Shown here piece by piece: positions 28,320-39,129 of a DNA stretch of 64,000 bases. Below the pieces are notes generated by a model, which saw only the letters and a list, made by a program, of their open reading frames with translations, was not told where the DNA came from and ran no database searches. The stretch's first letter is position 1. Each line of letters starts with the position of its first letter. The stretch covers positions 1-64,000 of the forward strand of contig CAYYFE010000016.1 in NCBI GenBank assembly GCA_964471115.1, written 5' to 3'. Source of the DNA: SYFT01 sp964471115 (GTDB lineage: Bacteria; Acidobacteriota; Vicinamibacteria; Vicinamibacterales; SCN-69-37). A program made the position numbers and the translations under genes.

Positions 28320-29249
28320 TCACTTCCCGAACGGCAGACCCTCGTCGAACGTCCGAATCGCCACCGCCATCGTCTGCACGACCCGGTAGAAGAAGTCGTG
28401 GGTCATCGTCTCGTAGTCGTCACTGGCCTTGTGGTGGTTCTCGAAATCCTCGACGCCGAAGTAGAGGCACGGAATCTTCGCCTCGCAGAACGGGAAGTGG
28501 TCGGAGGCCCGTGTCCAGTCCTCCACACCTTTTTCGTCCGGGTTGTCGTGGCCCATGCGCAGCGTGATGTTGGCCGCCGCGGCGATGCGTTCGATGTACG
28601 GCTTGAGGAACGGCTGCTGGTGTGTGCCGACGACGTACAGCAGGTCCTTGGCGTCACGGCCGATCATGTCCATGTTGATGTTCAGCGCCAGCTGGGCGAG
28701 CGGCACCGGCGGCTCGGCGACGAACCGGCGCGCGCCCTGCAGGCCCGACTCTTCCGCATCGAGCGCCGCAAAGATGATCGTGTTGGCCGGGCGATTCGCC
28801 GAGAAGTACTTGGCCAGCGCGAAGAGCGCCGCGGTGCCCGAGGCGTTGTCGTCGGCGCCATTGAACACCACGCCGTTGCGCACGCCGAGATGGTCGTAGT
28901 GGGCGGTCACGACAATGGCGCGATCCGGCGTGCGTGTGCCGGTGATACGGCCCAGCACATTGACGCCGGTGCGCGTCGCGCCGCCGGCGCCGCGGCCCGA
29001 CGTGAACTCGAAGGGATGTTCAAACGACGCGCCCAAGGGCTCGAGGCCCGACGCCTTGAACCGTTCGATCACGTACGCCCGCGCCTTGGCGCCGCCCGGG
29101 GTGCCGACCAGCCGGCCTTCCATGTCGTCGGCCGAGAGAATCTGCAGATCCTTGAGCAACTGCGCGCGGTCGATGGGGATGGCGCCGGCCGGCGATTGCG
29201 CCGTGACGGCTGTGAGGGCGAAGAGCAGAATCGGGAGAAGTCGCAACAT
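28320..29249 (-). CDS. Secreted M28-family zinc peptidase
   Basis: 309 residues from ATG 29249, which begins a signal peptide (MLRLLPILLFALTAVTAQ). The M28 metal and catalytic positions are visible: TAHYDHLG (His and Asp), GADDNASG (bridging Asp), DAEESG (catalytic Glu and ligand Glu), NMDMIG (Asp), and a late His in TMTHDFFYR. Family members are aminopeptidases or carboxypeptidases, including glutaminyl cyclase-like enzymes; specificity cannot be read. It starts 7 bp after the hybrid-kinase gene and is followed after one base by the MgtC-like gene. Confidence 0.92.
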   Translation of the reverse strand: MLRLLPILLFALTAVTAQSPAGAIPIDRAQLLKDLQILSADDMEGRLVGTPGGAKARAYVIERFKASGLEPLGASFEHPFEFTSGRGAGGATRTGVNVLGRITGTRTPDRAIVVTAHYDHLGVRNGVVFNGADDNASGTAALFALAKYFSANRPANTIIFAALDAEESGLQGARRFVAEPPVPLAQLALNINMDMIGRDAKDLLYVVGTHQQPFLKPYIERIAAAANITLRMGHDNPDEKGVEDWTRASDHFPFCEAKIPCLYFGVEDFENHHKASDDYETMTHDFFYRVVQTMAVAIRTFDEGLPFGK

Positions 29250-29256
29250 GGGTTGA

Positions 29257-31805
<2,549 letters not shown>

Positions 31806-31809
<4 letters not shown>

Positions 31810-32903
31810 GGCAGGTCGCGCAGGGCGATCGACAGGCGGCGCAGGCCTTCCGCCAGCGGCGCGGTGGCGCCGGCCAGGCTGATGCGGATGTGCGACGGCG
31901 CGTCGAAGAACCGGCCGGGCACCACGGCCACGCCGTGCCGTGCCGCCAGGTCGTCCACAAACGCGTCGGCTGACGTGAGCCCGCGCACCTGGGGAAACAT
32001 CACCGTGGCGCCGACCGGGCCGCCCAACGCCAGCCGTGTCTCGGCGAGCGCGAACCCGCGCGCCAGCTCGAGATTGGCCGACACGATCACGCGGGTCCGT
32101 TCCTGCAGGCGCGGCATCCTCGAGAACGCGAATGCGCCAAGGCGGTCCGACACCGCGCTGCCGACCGCTTCCACCAGGTCGCGCACGCGCCACAGGCGCG
32201 TCACCAGCGCCGGCGGCGCAATCGCCCACCCGCACCGCAGACCGTTGAGGCCGTACGCCTTGGTGAGGCTGCTGGTCACCACCACCGGACCATCGAGCCG
32301 CGTGGCCGAGACGACCGGCGCCGCGTGGCCCGCGGCCAGGTTCACCGCATCCAGATACACCTCGTCCACCAGCAGATACGCGCCCGCGGCATCGGCCAGC
32401 GCCACCAGGCCCTTCAGCGTGTCCTGATCGAGGCACGTGCCCGACGGATTGTGGGGCGTGGTGACGATGATCAGGCGCGTGCGGATCGTGAGTTTGGCGC
32501 GCACCTCGTCGAGGTCGATGCCGAACCGCCGGCTGAGCGGCCGGCCGAAGCGCTGGACGCGCGCGCCCAGCAGGGTGCAGGCGCCGACCAGCGGGTCGTA
32601 TCCCGGTTGCTCAATCAGCACCTCGTCACCCGGCCCGACCAGCGCCGCGATGGTGAGGAAGTTCGCGCCTGAACAGCCCGTGGCCGTGACGACGCGCGAG
32701 GCGGGCACGCCGGCGTGGGCCGCGATGGCCTCGCGCAGCGGCGCATAGCCGTTGTCGTTGGGCGCCGTCAGCTCGAGGGCGTCGGCCGCGCCGGGCAGGT
32801 CGTCGAGCCGGCAGGGCAGCAGGTTGCTGCCGGCCAGATCGATCTCGGCCGGCGTCCGCGTTTTCGCCCAGAGCATGTATGGCGCAAGGGATTCGGTGAG
32901 CAT
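31806..32903 (-). CDS. PLP-dependent aminotransferase, class I/II
   Basis: 365 residues, fold type I. NLLPCRLDDLP and GYAPLREAIAAHAGV lead into ATGCSGANFLTIAALVGPGDEVLIE, then TTPHNPSGTCLDQDTL, VDEVYLDAV and the PLP lysine in SSLTKAYGLNGLRCGW. The late Arg of RISLAGA is the likely carboxylate binder. The substrate is not evident; the sequence looks like the aspartate/alanine-type branch. It sits in a compact operon with a sensor kinase rather than with amino-acid biosynthesis genes. Confidence 0.9.
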
Positions 32904-32913
32904 GGGGAGGCGC

Positions 32914-33150
32914 TCAGTCCTGAGTCAGGGTGCGTCGCAGGTCCGTGATGGCCGCTTCCAGGGCGCGCCGACGGGCGGGGTGGGTGGTGGCGGCCAGCGC
33001 CTGTTCGGCCTGCGCCAGCGCCATCACCACGCGCTGCCGCGCCTGGGTGCGCTGCGCGTCCTCCGGCGTGATCGGACGCACCCGCGTCCGCGCCGCCGCG
33101 CGCTCCTCCTGCTGGGCTTCGACCGACTTGCTCTCCCACCCTCTGGCCAT
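32914..33150 (-). CDS. Small conserved MARGWESKSVE-type protein
   Basis: 78 residues, cytoplasmic, highly charged and predicted almost fully helical. The N terminus MARGWESKSVEAQQEERAA is a motif I associate with small acidobacterial proteins of unknown function; this is recall, not a search. The rest (DAQRTQARQRVVMALAQAEQ, ARRRALEAAITDLRRTLTQD) is heptad-like. It is the first gene of the five-gene minus-strand operon and ends 10 bp before the aminotransferase start. It is divergent from the esterase gene across a 73-bp spacer. Confidence 0.75.
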   Translation of the reverse strand: MARGWESKSVEAQQEERAAARTRVRPITPEDAQRTQARQRVVMALAQAEQALAATTHPARRRALEAAITDLRRTLTQD

Positions 33151-33223
33151 CGTGTGACCTCGACGAATCCTGGACCCCGCCGGACCTCGGACCCTGGACC
33201 ATACAATATCCGTAAGGCTGTCT

Positions 33224-33949
33224 GTGATGTTGCTCCTGAATCGTCGTCGATCGTGGTGGTCCCCGCTGTTGTTGCTGCTCGCGGCCGGCTGTTCGGTGCG
33301 TGACGCCGCCTGCGGCCGGCAACCTGAAGCGCCCGTGGTCATCTCCGAGCAGCAGGCCGCGGCGATCAAGGGTGAGGCGCCGCCGACCGTCCAGATCGCG
33401 GTGCTGGGTGACAGCCTCACGGCTGGCTTCGGCCTGCTGCAGTCCGAGGCGTTTCCCGCGTTGCTCGGCGAGGAGTTCGCCACCGACGGCTACGCGCAGG
33501 TCGAGATGGTGAACGCCGGCGTGAGCGGCGACACGACGGCCGGCGGGTTGTCGCGGCTCGAGTGGGTGCTGGAGCCGAACGTCCGTGTGCTGGTCGTGGC
33601 GCTGGGCGGCAACGACGCGCTGCGCGGGGTGCCCGCCAGCGCGACCCGCGACAATCTGTCGAAGATCGTCGGCACGGCCAAGAGCCGCGGCGTCATGGTC
33701 CTGCTGGCCGGCATGGAGGCCCCGCCCAACCTGGGCGAGGACTATCGCGCGGCGTTCCGCGCGGTCTTCCCGCAGGTGGCGGCGGAACACGACGTCCCGC
33801 TGGTGCCGTTCCTGCTCGAAGGCGTGGCGGGGCAGCCGCACCTCAATCAAGCCGATGGCATCCATCCCACCGCCGAGGGCCAGCGCATCATCGCATCGCT
33901 GATCTACCCGCGCCTGCAGCCCATCGTCGACGACCTGCTGAGCCGCTGA
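33224..33949 (+). CDS. tesA: TesA-like SGNH/GDSL arylesterase, lipoprotein
   Basis: 241 residues from GTG 33224, or 240 from the adjacent ATG 33227. A lipoprotein signal with lipobox LLAAGC anchors it to a membrane. SGNH blocks: VLGDSLTAGFG (nucleophile Ser), the NAGVSGDTT Gly block, ALGGNDALRG (Asn) and DGIHPTAEG (Asp/His dyad). The family hydrolyses thioesters, aryl esters or lysophospholipids. The TGA overlaps the start of the next ATPase gene (TGATG), and in many bacteria tesA neighbours ybbA and ybbP as here. Confidence 0.9.
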   Translation: MMLLLNRRRSWWSPLLLLLAAGCSVRDAACGRQPEAPVVISEQQAAAIKGEAPPTVQIAVLGDSLTAGFGLLQSEAFPALLGEEFATDGYAQVEMVNAGVSGDTTAGGLSRLEWVLEPNVRVLVVALGGNDALRGVPASATRDNLSKIVGTAKSRGVMVLLAGMEAPPNLGEDYRAAFRAVFPQVAAEHDVPLVPFLLEGVAGQPHLNQADGIHPTAEGQRIIASLIYPRLQPIVDDLLSR

Positions 33950-34626
33950 TGATTGAACTTGTCGAGGTGTCCCGCACCGTCACCGGCGGTGCCGGGCCGC
34001 TCACCATCCTGCATCCCACGTCGCTGACGATCGCCGCGGGCCGCATTGTCGCGATCACCGGGCCGTCGGGCAGCGGCAAGTCGACGCTGCTCGGGCTGCT
34101 GGCCGGCCTCGACACCCCGACCACCGGCCGCGTGGTCATCGACGGCGTCAACATCACCGCGCTGGGCGAAGAGGCGCTGGCCGCGTTGCGCGGCGAGAAG
34201 ATCGGCATCGTCTTTCAGTTCTTCCACCTGATTCCCTCGCTGACTGCGCGCGAGAACGTGATGGTGCCGATGGAACTGGCCGGCGTGGCGGATGCGCGCG
34301 CGCGCGCCGAGGCGCTGCTCGCGGAAGTCGGGCTCTCCGAACGCGGCCACCACTATCCGTCGCAACTGTCGGGCGGCGAACAGCAACGCGTGGCCATCGC
34401 CCGCGCGCTGGCCAACGATCCGCCGATCCTGCTGGCCGACGAACCCACCGGCAATCTGGACTCCGCCACCGGCCACCATGTCATCGACCTGCTGCTCTCG
34501 GTGAACCGCCGGCAGGGCCGCACGCTGGTGCTCGTGACACACGATCCCGAACTGGCCGCGCGCGCCGATGAGGTCATCGCCCTGCGCGATGGGAGGGTGC
34601 AAGTGGCGGCAAGTGGCGGCGAGTAG
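33949..34626 (+). CDS. YbbA-like ABC transporter ATPase
   Basis: 225 residues. Walker A GPSGSGKST, Q-loop FQFFHLIP, signature LSGGEQQRVA, Walker B ILLADEPTGNLD and switch VTHDPE are all intact. The sequence belongs to the LolD/MacB/YbbA branch that powers FtsX-type permeases, and the next gene is such a permease. The last residues, QVAASGGE, and the stop codon are encoded by a family D repeat array, and the same octapeptide occurs in the repeat inside gamma-glutamyltransferase. Translation is coupled to the esterase gene by a TGATG overlap. Confidence 0.92.
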   Translation: MIELVEVSRTVTGGAGPLTILHPTSLTIAAGRIVAITGPSGSGKSTLLGLLAGLDTPTTGRVVIDGVNITALGEEALAALRGEKIGIVFQFFHLIPSLTARENVMVPMELAGVADARARAEALLAEVGLSERGHHYPSQLSGGEQQRVAIARALANDPPILLADEPTGNLDSATGHHVIDLLLSVNRRQGRTLVLVTHDPELAARADEVIALRDGRVQVAASGGE

Positions 34627-34650
34627 CGGCGAGTGGCGGCGAGTAGCGGC
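34601..34650 (+). repeat. Family D 10-bp repeats between ABC ATPase and permease genes
   Basis: Five 10-bp units (AAGTGGCGGC, GAGTAGCGGC, GAGTGGCGGC) cover the last eight codons of the ATPase gene and the whole 24-bp spacer, ending immediately before the permease ATG at 34651. The array therefore occupies the position of the ribosome binding site. Confidence 0.9.
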
Positions 34651-37182
34651 ATGAGTTTTGTCCTCAAAATGGCGTGGCGCGAGGTGCGGTCGTCGTGGAC
34701 GCGCCTGGTGTTCTTCTTCCTGTGCGTCGCCATCGGCGTGGCGGCCATCGTGGCCGTGCGCAGCGTGATTCAGCAGGTGCGTGACGCGCTCACCAGTGAA
34801 GCGCGCGCGCTGGTGGGGGCCGATCTCGTCGTACAGACCGGGCGGCCGTGGACCGACGATGTGGCGGCGCGGCTGGCCGATGTCTTCAGGTCCGGCGCCG
34901 TGCAGGAGGCCATCGAGGTCATCGAGACGGCGACGATGGCCGCGTCCGGCGAGGGGCAGGCCCGGCTCGTGGAGTTGCGCGCCGTGCCGGATCGTTTCCC
35001 GTTTTACGGCACCCTCACCCTCGGGTCCGGGCAGCCGTACACCCATGGCCTGCTGCGCGGCGGCGGCATCGTCGTGCAGCCGGAACTGCTGCTGCAGCTG
35101 GGCGTCGCCGTGGGCGACACGATTACCCTGGCCGGCCGTCCGTTCGTGATTCGCGACACCGTGGCGCGCGATCGCGTGCAGGGCCGCGGCGGCTTCGCGT
35201 TCGGCCCGCGCGTGTACCTCGACCTGGCGGATCTGCGACAGACGACGGTGCTGCAGTTCGGCAGCCGGGTGACCTATCAGTGGTATCTGCGGGTGAATGA
35301 CAACGACCTCGCGCCGCTGACCCGCGCGCTGCGGCAGCAGTTCCGGCGCGACTCGGTCGGCATCCGCAGCTGGCGCGCGCTCGAGGATCGACTGGGGCGG
35401 AACCTGACGCTGGCGGAGAACTACCTCAGCCTGGTCGGGTTTGCGATGGTCGTGCTGGGCGGCATCGGCGTGTGGAGCGTGACGCGGGTGTTCATCCAGC
35501 AGAAGATTCGCAGCGTCGCCGTCCTCAAGTGTGTCGGCGCTTCGTCGCGCACGATTCTGGCGACGTACGTGCTGCAGACCACGGCGCTCGCGCTGGCGGG
35601 CGGAGTGGCCGGGGTCGCCATGGCCGCGTCGGTGGTGGCGGCCATTCCGGCCGATGTCGTCGCGCTGGCCGGCCTGGAATCGGTGGGCGTGACGTGGTCG
35701 GCCGCGTTGCAGGGATTGGCCGTCGGCGCGCTGGTGTCGATGTTGTTCGCGCTGGTGCCGCTGCTCGAACTGCGCGAGGTGAAGCCGCTGTTGCTGCTGC
35801 GCGCCGACACCGCCACCTCGGCGCGCCGGCGCGGCTGGCAGAGCGTGGCGATGGGCGCGGGCATCGGCCTGGCGCTCACGGCGGTGGCGGTGTGGCAGGC
35901 CGACGCGGTGGAGGCCGGCGTGTATGTGTCGTTGGGGCTGGGCGCGGTGGCGGCGGCGCTGGCCGGTGCGTCGGCGGCCCTGCTGCGGCTGGTCCGGCCC
36001 CTGGCGGCATCGCGGGTGTTCGCGCTGCGGCACGCCATCGTCAGCCTCGGCCGGCCGGGCAACCAGACGCGCGTGATTCTCACGGCCGTCGGGCTCGGGT
36101 GTTTTTTCATCCTCGGTGTGCGCGCGCTGCAGACGAACCTACTGGCGGAGTTCTCGCTCGATCTGGGGGAGTCGACGCCGGACCTGGTGCTGATTGACAT
36201 CCAGCGCGACCAGGTCGACGGCGTGCGCGCGGTTCTGGCGCCGTATCAGCAGACCGAGCCGCCCATGTTGCCACTGATGCGCGGACGGGTGGCGGGCGTG
36301 GATGGCGCGCGTGTCCAGCTGGCCACGCCGGAGGACGTGCGGCGCGAGGGGGAACTGGCGCGCGAGTACGGCCTGACGTTCCGCAACGGCCTGGCCGACA
36401 ACGAGCGGCTGGTGGAAGGGGAGTTCTGGTCCGGCCCCGCCACCGACCCCGACGCGCCGCTCGAGGTGTCGATCGAGCAGGAGATCCGCGACGAACACGG
36501 CATCGGGCTGGGCGACCTCATGCGCTTCGACATCGCGGGCCGCGTCATCGAGGCGCGCGTGACCAGCGTCCGCGAGGTCGAGTGGGACCAGACGGTGAAC
36601 GGCGGGTTCATCTTCGTCTTCCGGCCCGGTCCCGTGATTGAACGCGCGCCGTACAGCGTGGTGGGGTTCGTCCAGGTGCGCGATGACCCGGACGCCCGCG
36701 GCGCGGCGCAGCGCGACCTCGTGCGCGCCTTTCCGAACGTGTCGGTGATCGACGTCAGCGCCGTCCTGGATTCGGTGCGCGGCGTGGTCGAGGACGTCAC
36801 GTCCGCCATCACCATCGTCGGGGCGGTGACCGTGGCGGCCGGCCTGCTGATTCTGGTGGGGGCCGTGGCGATGACCAAGTTCCAGCGCCTGTATGACGCG
36901 GCGATCTACCGGACCCTGGGCGCCAGCACCCGGCGCCTGCTGGCCATGGCGGCCATCGAATACAGCCTGTTGGGCGCGCTGGCGGGCCTGCTGGGGGCGG
37001 CCGGCGCCCTGGGCCTGTCGTGGGCGGTCGCCACACGCCTGTTCGAGATCGACTGGCGGCCGGACTGGGCCGGTCTGCTGGTCGGGATGGCCGTGTCCAC
37101 GGTCGTCGTGGCGGCGGTGGGCCTGCTGTCGGGTGTCGACGTGCTGGTCAGAAAGCCCCTCGGCACGCTGCGCGGCGCCTGA
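34651..37182 (+). CDS. YbbP-like FtsX-domain ABC permease
   Basis: 843 residues. ATG 34651 (MSFVLKMAWREVRSSWTRLV) is preferred over an upstream in-frame GTG inside the repeat. The layout is an N-terminal membrane helix, a large periplasmic region, FtsX cluster one (NYLSLVGFAMVVLGGIGVW, IRSVAVLKCVGASSRTIL), further helices, a second periplasmic region, and a C-terminal FtsX cluster (VGAVTVAAGLLILVGAVAMT, DAAIYRTLGASTRRLL). It partners the preceding ATPase. Homologues next to tesA are thought to handle lipids or envelope components, but the substrate is not established. Confidence 0.9.
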   Translation: MSFVLKMAWREVRSSWTRLVFFFLCVAIGVAAIVAVRSVIQQVRDALTSEARALVGADLVVQTGRPWTDDVAARLADVFRSGAVQEAIEVIETATMAASGEGQARLVELRAVPDRFPFYGTLTLGSGQPYTHGLLRGGGIVVQPELLLQLGVAVGDTITLAGRPFVIRDTVARDRVQGRGGFAFGPRVYLDLADLRQTTVLQFGSRVTYQWYLRVNDNDLAPLTRALRQQFRRDSVGIRSWRALEDRLGRNLTLAENYLSLVGFAMVVLGGIGVWSVTRVFIQQKIRSVAVLKCVGASSRTILATYVLQTTALALAGGVAGVAMAASVVAAIPADVVALAGLESVGVTWSAALQGLAVGALVSMLFALVPLLELREVKPLLLLRADTATSARRRGWQSVAMGAGIGLALTAVAVWQADAVEAGVYVSLGLGAVAAALAGASAALLRLVRPLAASRVFALRHAIVSLGRPGNQTRVILTAVGLGCFFILGVRALQTNLLAEFSLDLGESTPDLVLIDIQRDQVDGVRAVLAPYQQTEPPMLPLMRGRVAGVDGARVQLATPEDVRREGELAREYGLTFRNGLADNERLVEGEFWSGPATDPDAPLEVSIEQEIRDEHGIGLGDLMRFDIAGRVIEARVTSVREVEWDQTVNGGFIFVFRPGPVIERAPYSVVGFVQVRDDPDARGAAQRDLVRAFPNVSVIDVSAVLDSVRGVVEDVTSAITIVGAVTVAAGLLILVGAVAMTKFQRLYDAAIYRTLGASTRRLLAMAAIEYSLLGALAGLLGAAGALGLSWAVATRLFEIDWRPDWAGLLVGMAVSTVVVAAVGLLSGVDVLVRKPLGTLRGA

Positions 37183-37230
37183 GTACAATAGGGAATTGCC
37201 GAATCGGCCTGTGGGCCGGACGAGGGAGCA

Positions 37231-37593
37231 ATGACCCAGACCATCCTCGACGAGACGCGCCTGACGGCGCTCAAAGACACCTTGATGAAGCGGCGGGCCG
37301 ACATTCTGGCCGCCTCCACCGGGACGCGGCCGTTGCCCGAGTCGGCCGACGTCAATTCGCGCCAGGGCGACCTGGCCGACCAGGCCGCCGGCAACAACGA
37401 GGTGCACATCGCCCTCAAGCTCAAGCAGACCGACGCGAAGATCCTGCAGGCCACCGAAGAAGCGCTGCACCGGATTGAGAAGGGCACCTACGGCATCTGC
37501 CGCGACTGCGGCGAACCCATCGCGCCGGCCCGGCTGGAAGCGATTCCCTGGACCCGCGTGTGCATCGAGTGCAAGCAGAAGCAGAGTGCGTGA
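37231..37593 (+). CDS. DksA/TraR-type zinc-finger protein
   Basis: 120 residues. ATG 37231 follows GAGGGAG. An N-terminal coiled coil (ETRLTALKDTLMKRRADIL, HIALKLKQTDAKILQATEEA) leads into a C4 zinc finger with CRDCGEPI and CIECKQ and the intervening PARLEAIPWTRVC. DksA/TraR proteins bind RNA polymerase through the secondary channel and modulate initiation with ppGpp. Whether the tip acidic residues needed for DksA activity are present is not clear. The stop overlaps the next start (TGATG). Confidence 0.9.
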   Translation: MTQTILDETRLTALKDTLMKRRADILAASTGTRPLPESADVNSRQGDLADQAAGNNEVHIALKLKQTDAKILQATEEALHRIEKGTYGICRDCGEPIAPARLEAIPWTRVCIECKQKQSA

Positions 37594-38084
37594 TGGCTCA
37601 ATCCCAGGCTGACCAGTTGTCCACCCTCACGGCGCTGCACCGCGACAAGCTCACGCTGCGCGAGCGCCACGTCGCCGTGGCCCGCCACGTCGATCACTAC
37701 GAGTTCAACAACACGTACCAGTACGTGATCAACCGCGAAGACGCCCACCTGGCGTGGCTCGAGTCGGCGATTCGCGAACTCGGCGGCACGCCCCACGAGG
37801 TGCCCCCGATGACCGTGCCGGCGCCGGGCCGCAAGGCCACGTTCACGCCGCTGGTGGCGCAGGACGCGGCGGAGGCCGCCGCGCTGGTCGCCACCTGGCG
37901 CGGCCGCGCCGAGGCCATCACCAACGTGCGGCACCGCAAGCTGGTGGACGTGATTCTGGGTGAGACGATTGAACACGAGCGGTTCTTCGCCCAGATCGCC
38001 GACGGCAACGAACTGGTGCTGGGCCGGCGGTTGCCCGGGGCCAGCACCGGACACGGTGTGTTGCCCGAACGCTGGATGGAGTAG
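37593..38084 (+). CDS. Ferritin-like-domain protein, function unknown
   Basis: 163 residues from ATG 37593. It is all-helical by appearance, with possible diiron-type E-x-x-H motifs: VINREDAHLAWLESAIRELGG and VILGETIEHERFFAQIADGN. This suggests a ferritin-like four-helix bundle. It is translationally coupled to the DksA-like gene and lies 5 bp upstream of folK. The role, perhaps iron or oxidative-stress related, is inference. It is not a classical ferritin or bacterioferritin by sequence. Confidence 0.75.
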   Translation: MAQSQADQLSTLTALHRDKLTLRERHVAVARHVDHYEFNNTYQYVINREDAHLAWLESAIRELGGTPHEVPPMTVPAPGRKATFTPLVAQDAAEAAALVATWRGRAEAITNVRHRKLVDVILGETIEHERFFAQIADGNELVLGRRLPGASTGHGVLPERWME

Positions 38085-38089
38085 CCGAC

Positions 38090-38494
38090 GTGGCGCCCGT
38101 CAGGGTGGCCATTGCCCTCGGCAGCAACCTGGGCGACCGCGACGCGCACCTGCGGTTCGCCATCACCCGCCTGCGCAGCGTCCTGTCCGACATGCGCGTC
38201 TCGTCGTTCCACAACACCCCGGCCGAAGGCGTCGACGAGCCGCAGCCGGACTACCTCAACGCCGCCGTGTCCGGCACCACGACGCTGTCGCCGCGCGAGC
38301 TGCTCACGTTCATGCTCGACGTGGAACGGCAGCGCGGCCGCACCCGCCTCTCCCCGCGGGCCTCACGCACGCTCGATCTCGACCTGATTTTTTACGGGGA
38401 CCAGACGATCGACGAACCCGACCTGACCGTGCCGCACCCGCGCTGGCACACACGCGACTTCGTCACGCGGCCGTTGGGGGAAGTGTGGGATTGA
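38090..38494 (+). CDS. folK: HPPK, folate biosynthesis pyrophosphokinase
   Basis: 134 residues from GTG 38090. This 2-amino-4-hydroxy-6-hydroxymethyldihydropteridine pyrophosphokinase transfers pyrophosphate from ATP in the folate pathway. Signature blocks: VAIALGSNLGDRDAHL, SSFHNTPAEGVDEPQPDYLN, RTLDLDLIFYGD (Mg-binding Asp pair) and VPHPRWHTRDFV. The length is a little short of the usual 150-160 residues, but all core motifs are present. It ends a run of plus-strand genes that are coupled or closely spaced. Its TGA is followed directly by a family A array. Confidence 0.93.
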   Translation: MAPVRVAIALGSNLGDRDAHLRFAITRLRSVLSDMRVSSFHNTPAEGVDEPQPDYLNAAVSGTTTLSPRELLTFMLDVERQRGRTRLSPRASRTLDLDLIFYGDQTIDEPDLTVPHPRWHTRDFVTRPLGEVWD

Positions 38495-38586
38495 GGAGTG
38501 CGGAGTGCCGAGTGCGGAGTGCGAAGTGCGAAGTGCGGGGATTGAGGAGTGGGGAAGTCCTCAATCCCCAATCCTCAATCCTCAAT
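38495..38586. repeat. Family A and E 7-bp arrays around a perfect 12-bp hairpin
   Basis: Six GGAGTGC-type units (38495-38536) abut the folK stop codon. A perfect stem follows, GGGGATTGAGGA (38537-38548) with its inverse at 38558-38569 and a 9-nt loop, then CAATCCT units to 38586, a few bases from the stop of the convergent gene. It probably acts as a bidirectional terminator built from repeat units. Confidence 0.8.
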
Positions 38587-38591
38587 AACAA

Positions 38592-39077
38592 CTACTGCTT
38601 CTTGAAGTACTGCGACGTCGTCATCGCCGGGCCGCCTTCGCGGCCGGGGCGCGTCGTCGAGACCACGAGCCAGGCGCCGTCCATGGCGTAGGTGATGGTC
38701 TGGCCGTTGTCGGAGGTGACCACCAGCTTGGCGCCGTCCCACTTGGCCGTCGACGTGACTTCCGTCTGGCCGCCGCGGGCCATCATGCTGTTCTTGCTGG
38801 GCGACCCATCCAGGTTGTAGGTCGTGGTGATCGTGTTTTCGCCCATCGTCCGGGCGATCACGAGCTTGGTCGCGTCCTGGGTGAGCGTCATCGGCCCGCC
38901 CATGCGTCCACCACCGCCGCCCATCCGGCCGCCGCCACCGCCGGCGTTCGGGTTCGCCGCGGCGGTCTTCTCCGCGTCGAGCGTCCACGTGCCCGCGAAG
39001 TTCGGGGCCTGCGCATACACGCTGGTCGCCAACAGGACGACCGCTGCCGTTCCAAGTGCCATTGCCACACGTCGCAT
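38592..39077 (-). CDS. Small secreted protein of unknown function
   Basis: 161 residues from ATG 39077, which begins a signal peptide (MALGTAAVVLLATSVYAQ). The mature protein opens with NFAGTWTLDAEKT and has a beta-rich look (KLVIARTMGENTITTTYNLD, TYAMDGAWLVVSTTR), interrupted early by a Gly/Met/Arg-rich segment (GGGGGRMGGGGGRMGG). The GTW start and strand pattern suggest a lipocalin-like or META-like barrel, which is not proven. It lies 52 bp downstream of the MacB-like permease gene and may be the last gene of the efflux operon. Confidence 0.75.
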   Translation of the reverse strand: MRRVAMALGTAAVVLLATSVYAQAPNFAGTWTLDAEKTAAANPNAGGGGGRMGGGGGRMGGPMTLTQDATKLVIARTMGENTITTTYNLDGSPSKNSMMARGGQTEVTSTAKWDGAKLVVTSDNGQTITYAMDGAWLVVSTTRPGREGGPAMTTSQYFKKQ

Positions 39078-39129
39078 AAAGACTGCTCCTGCCAATGACG
39101 ACTCCGGCGAAACGCCGGAATCGAACCCG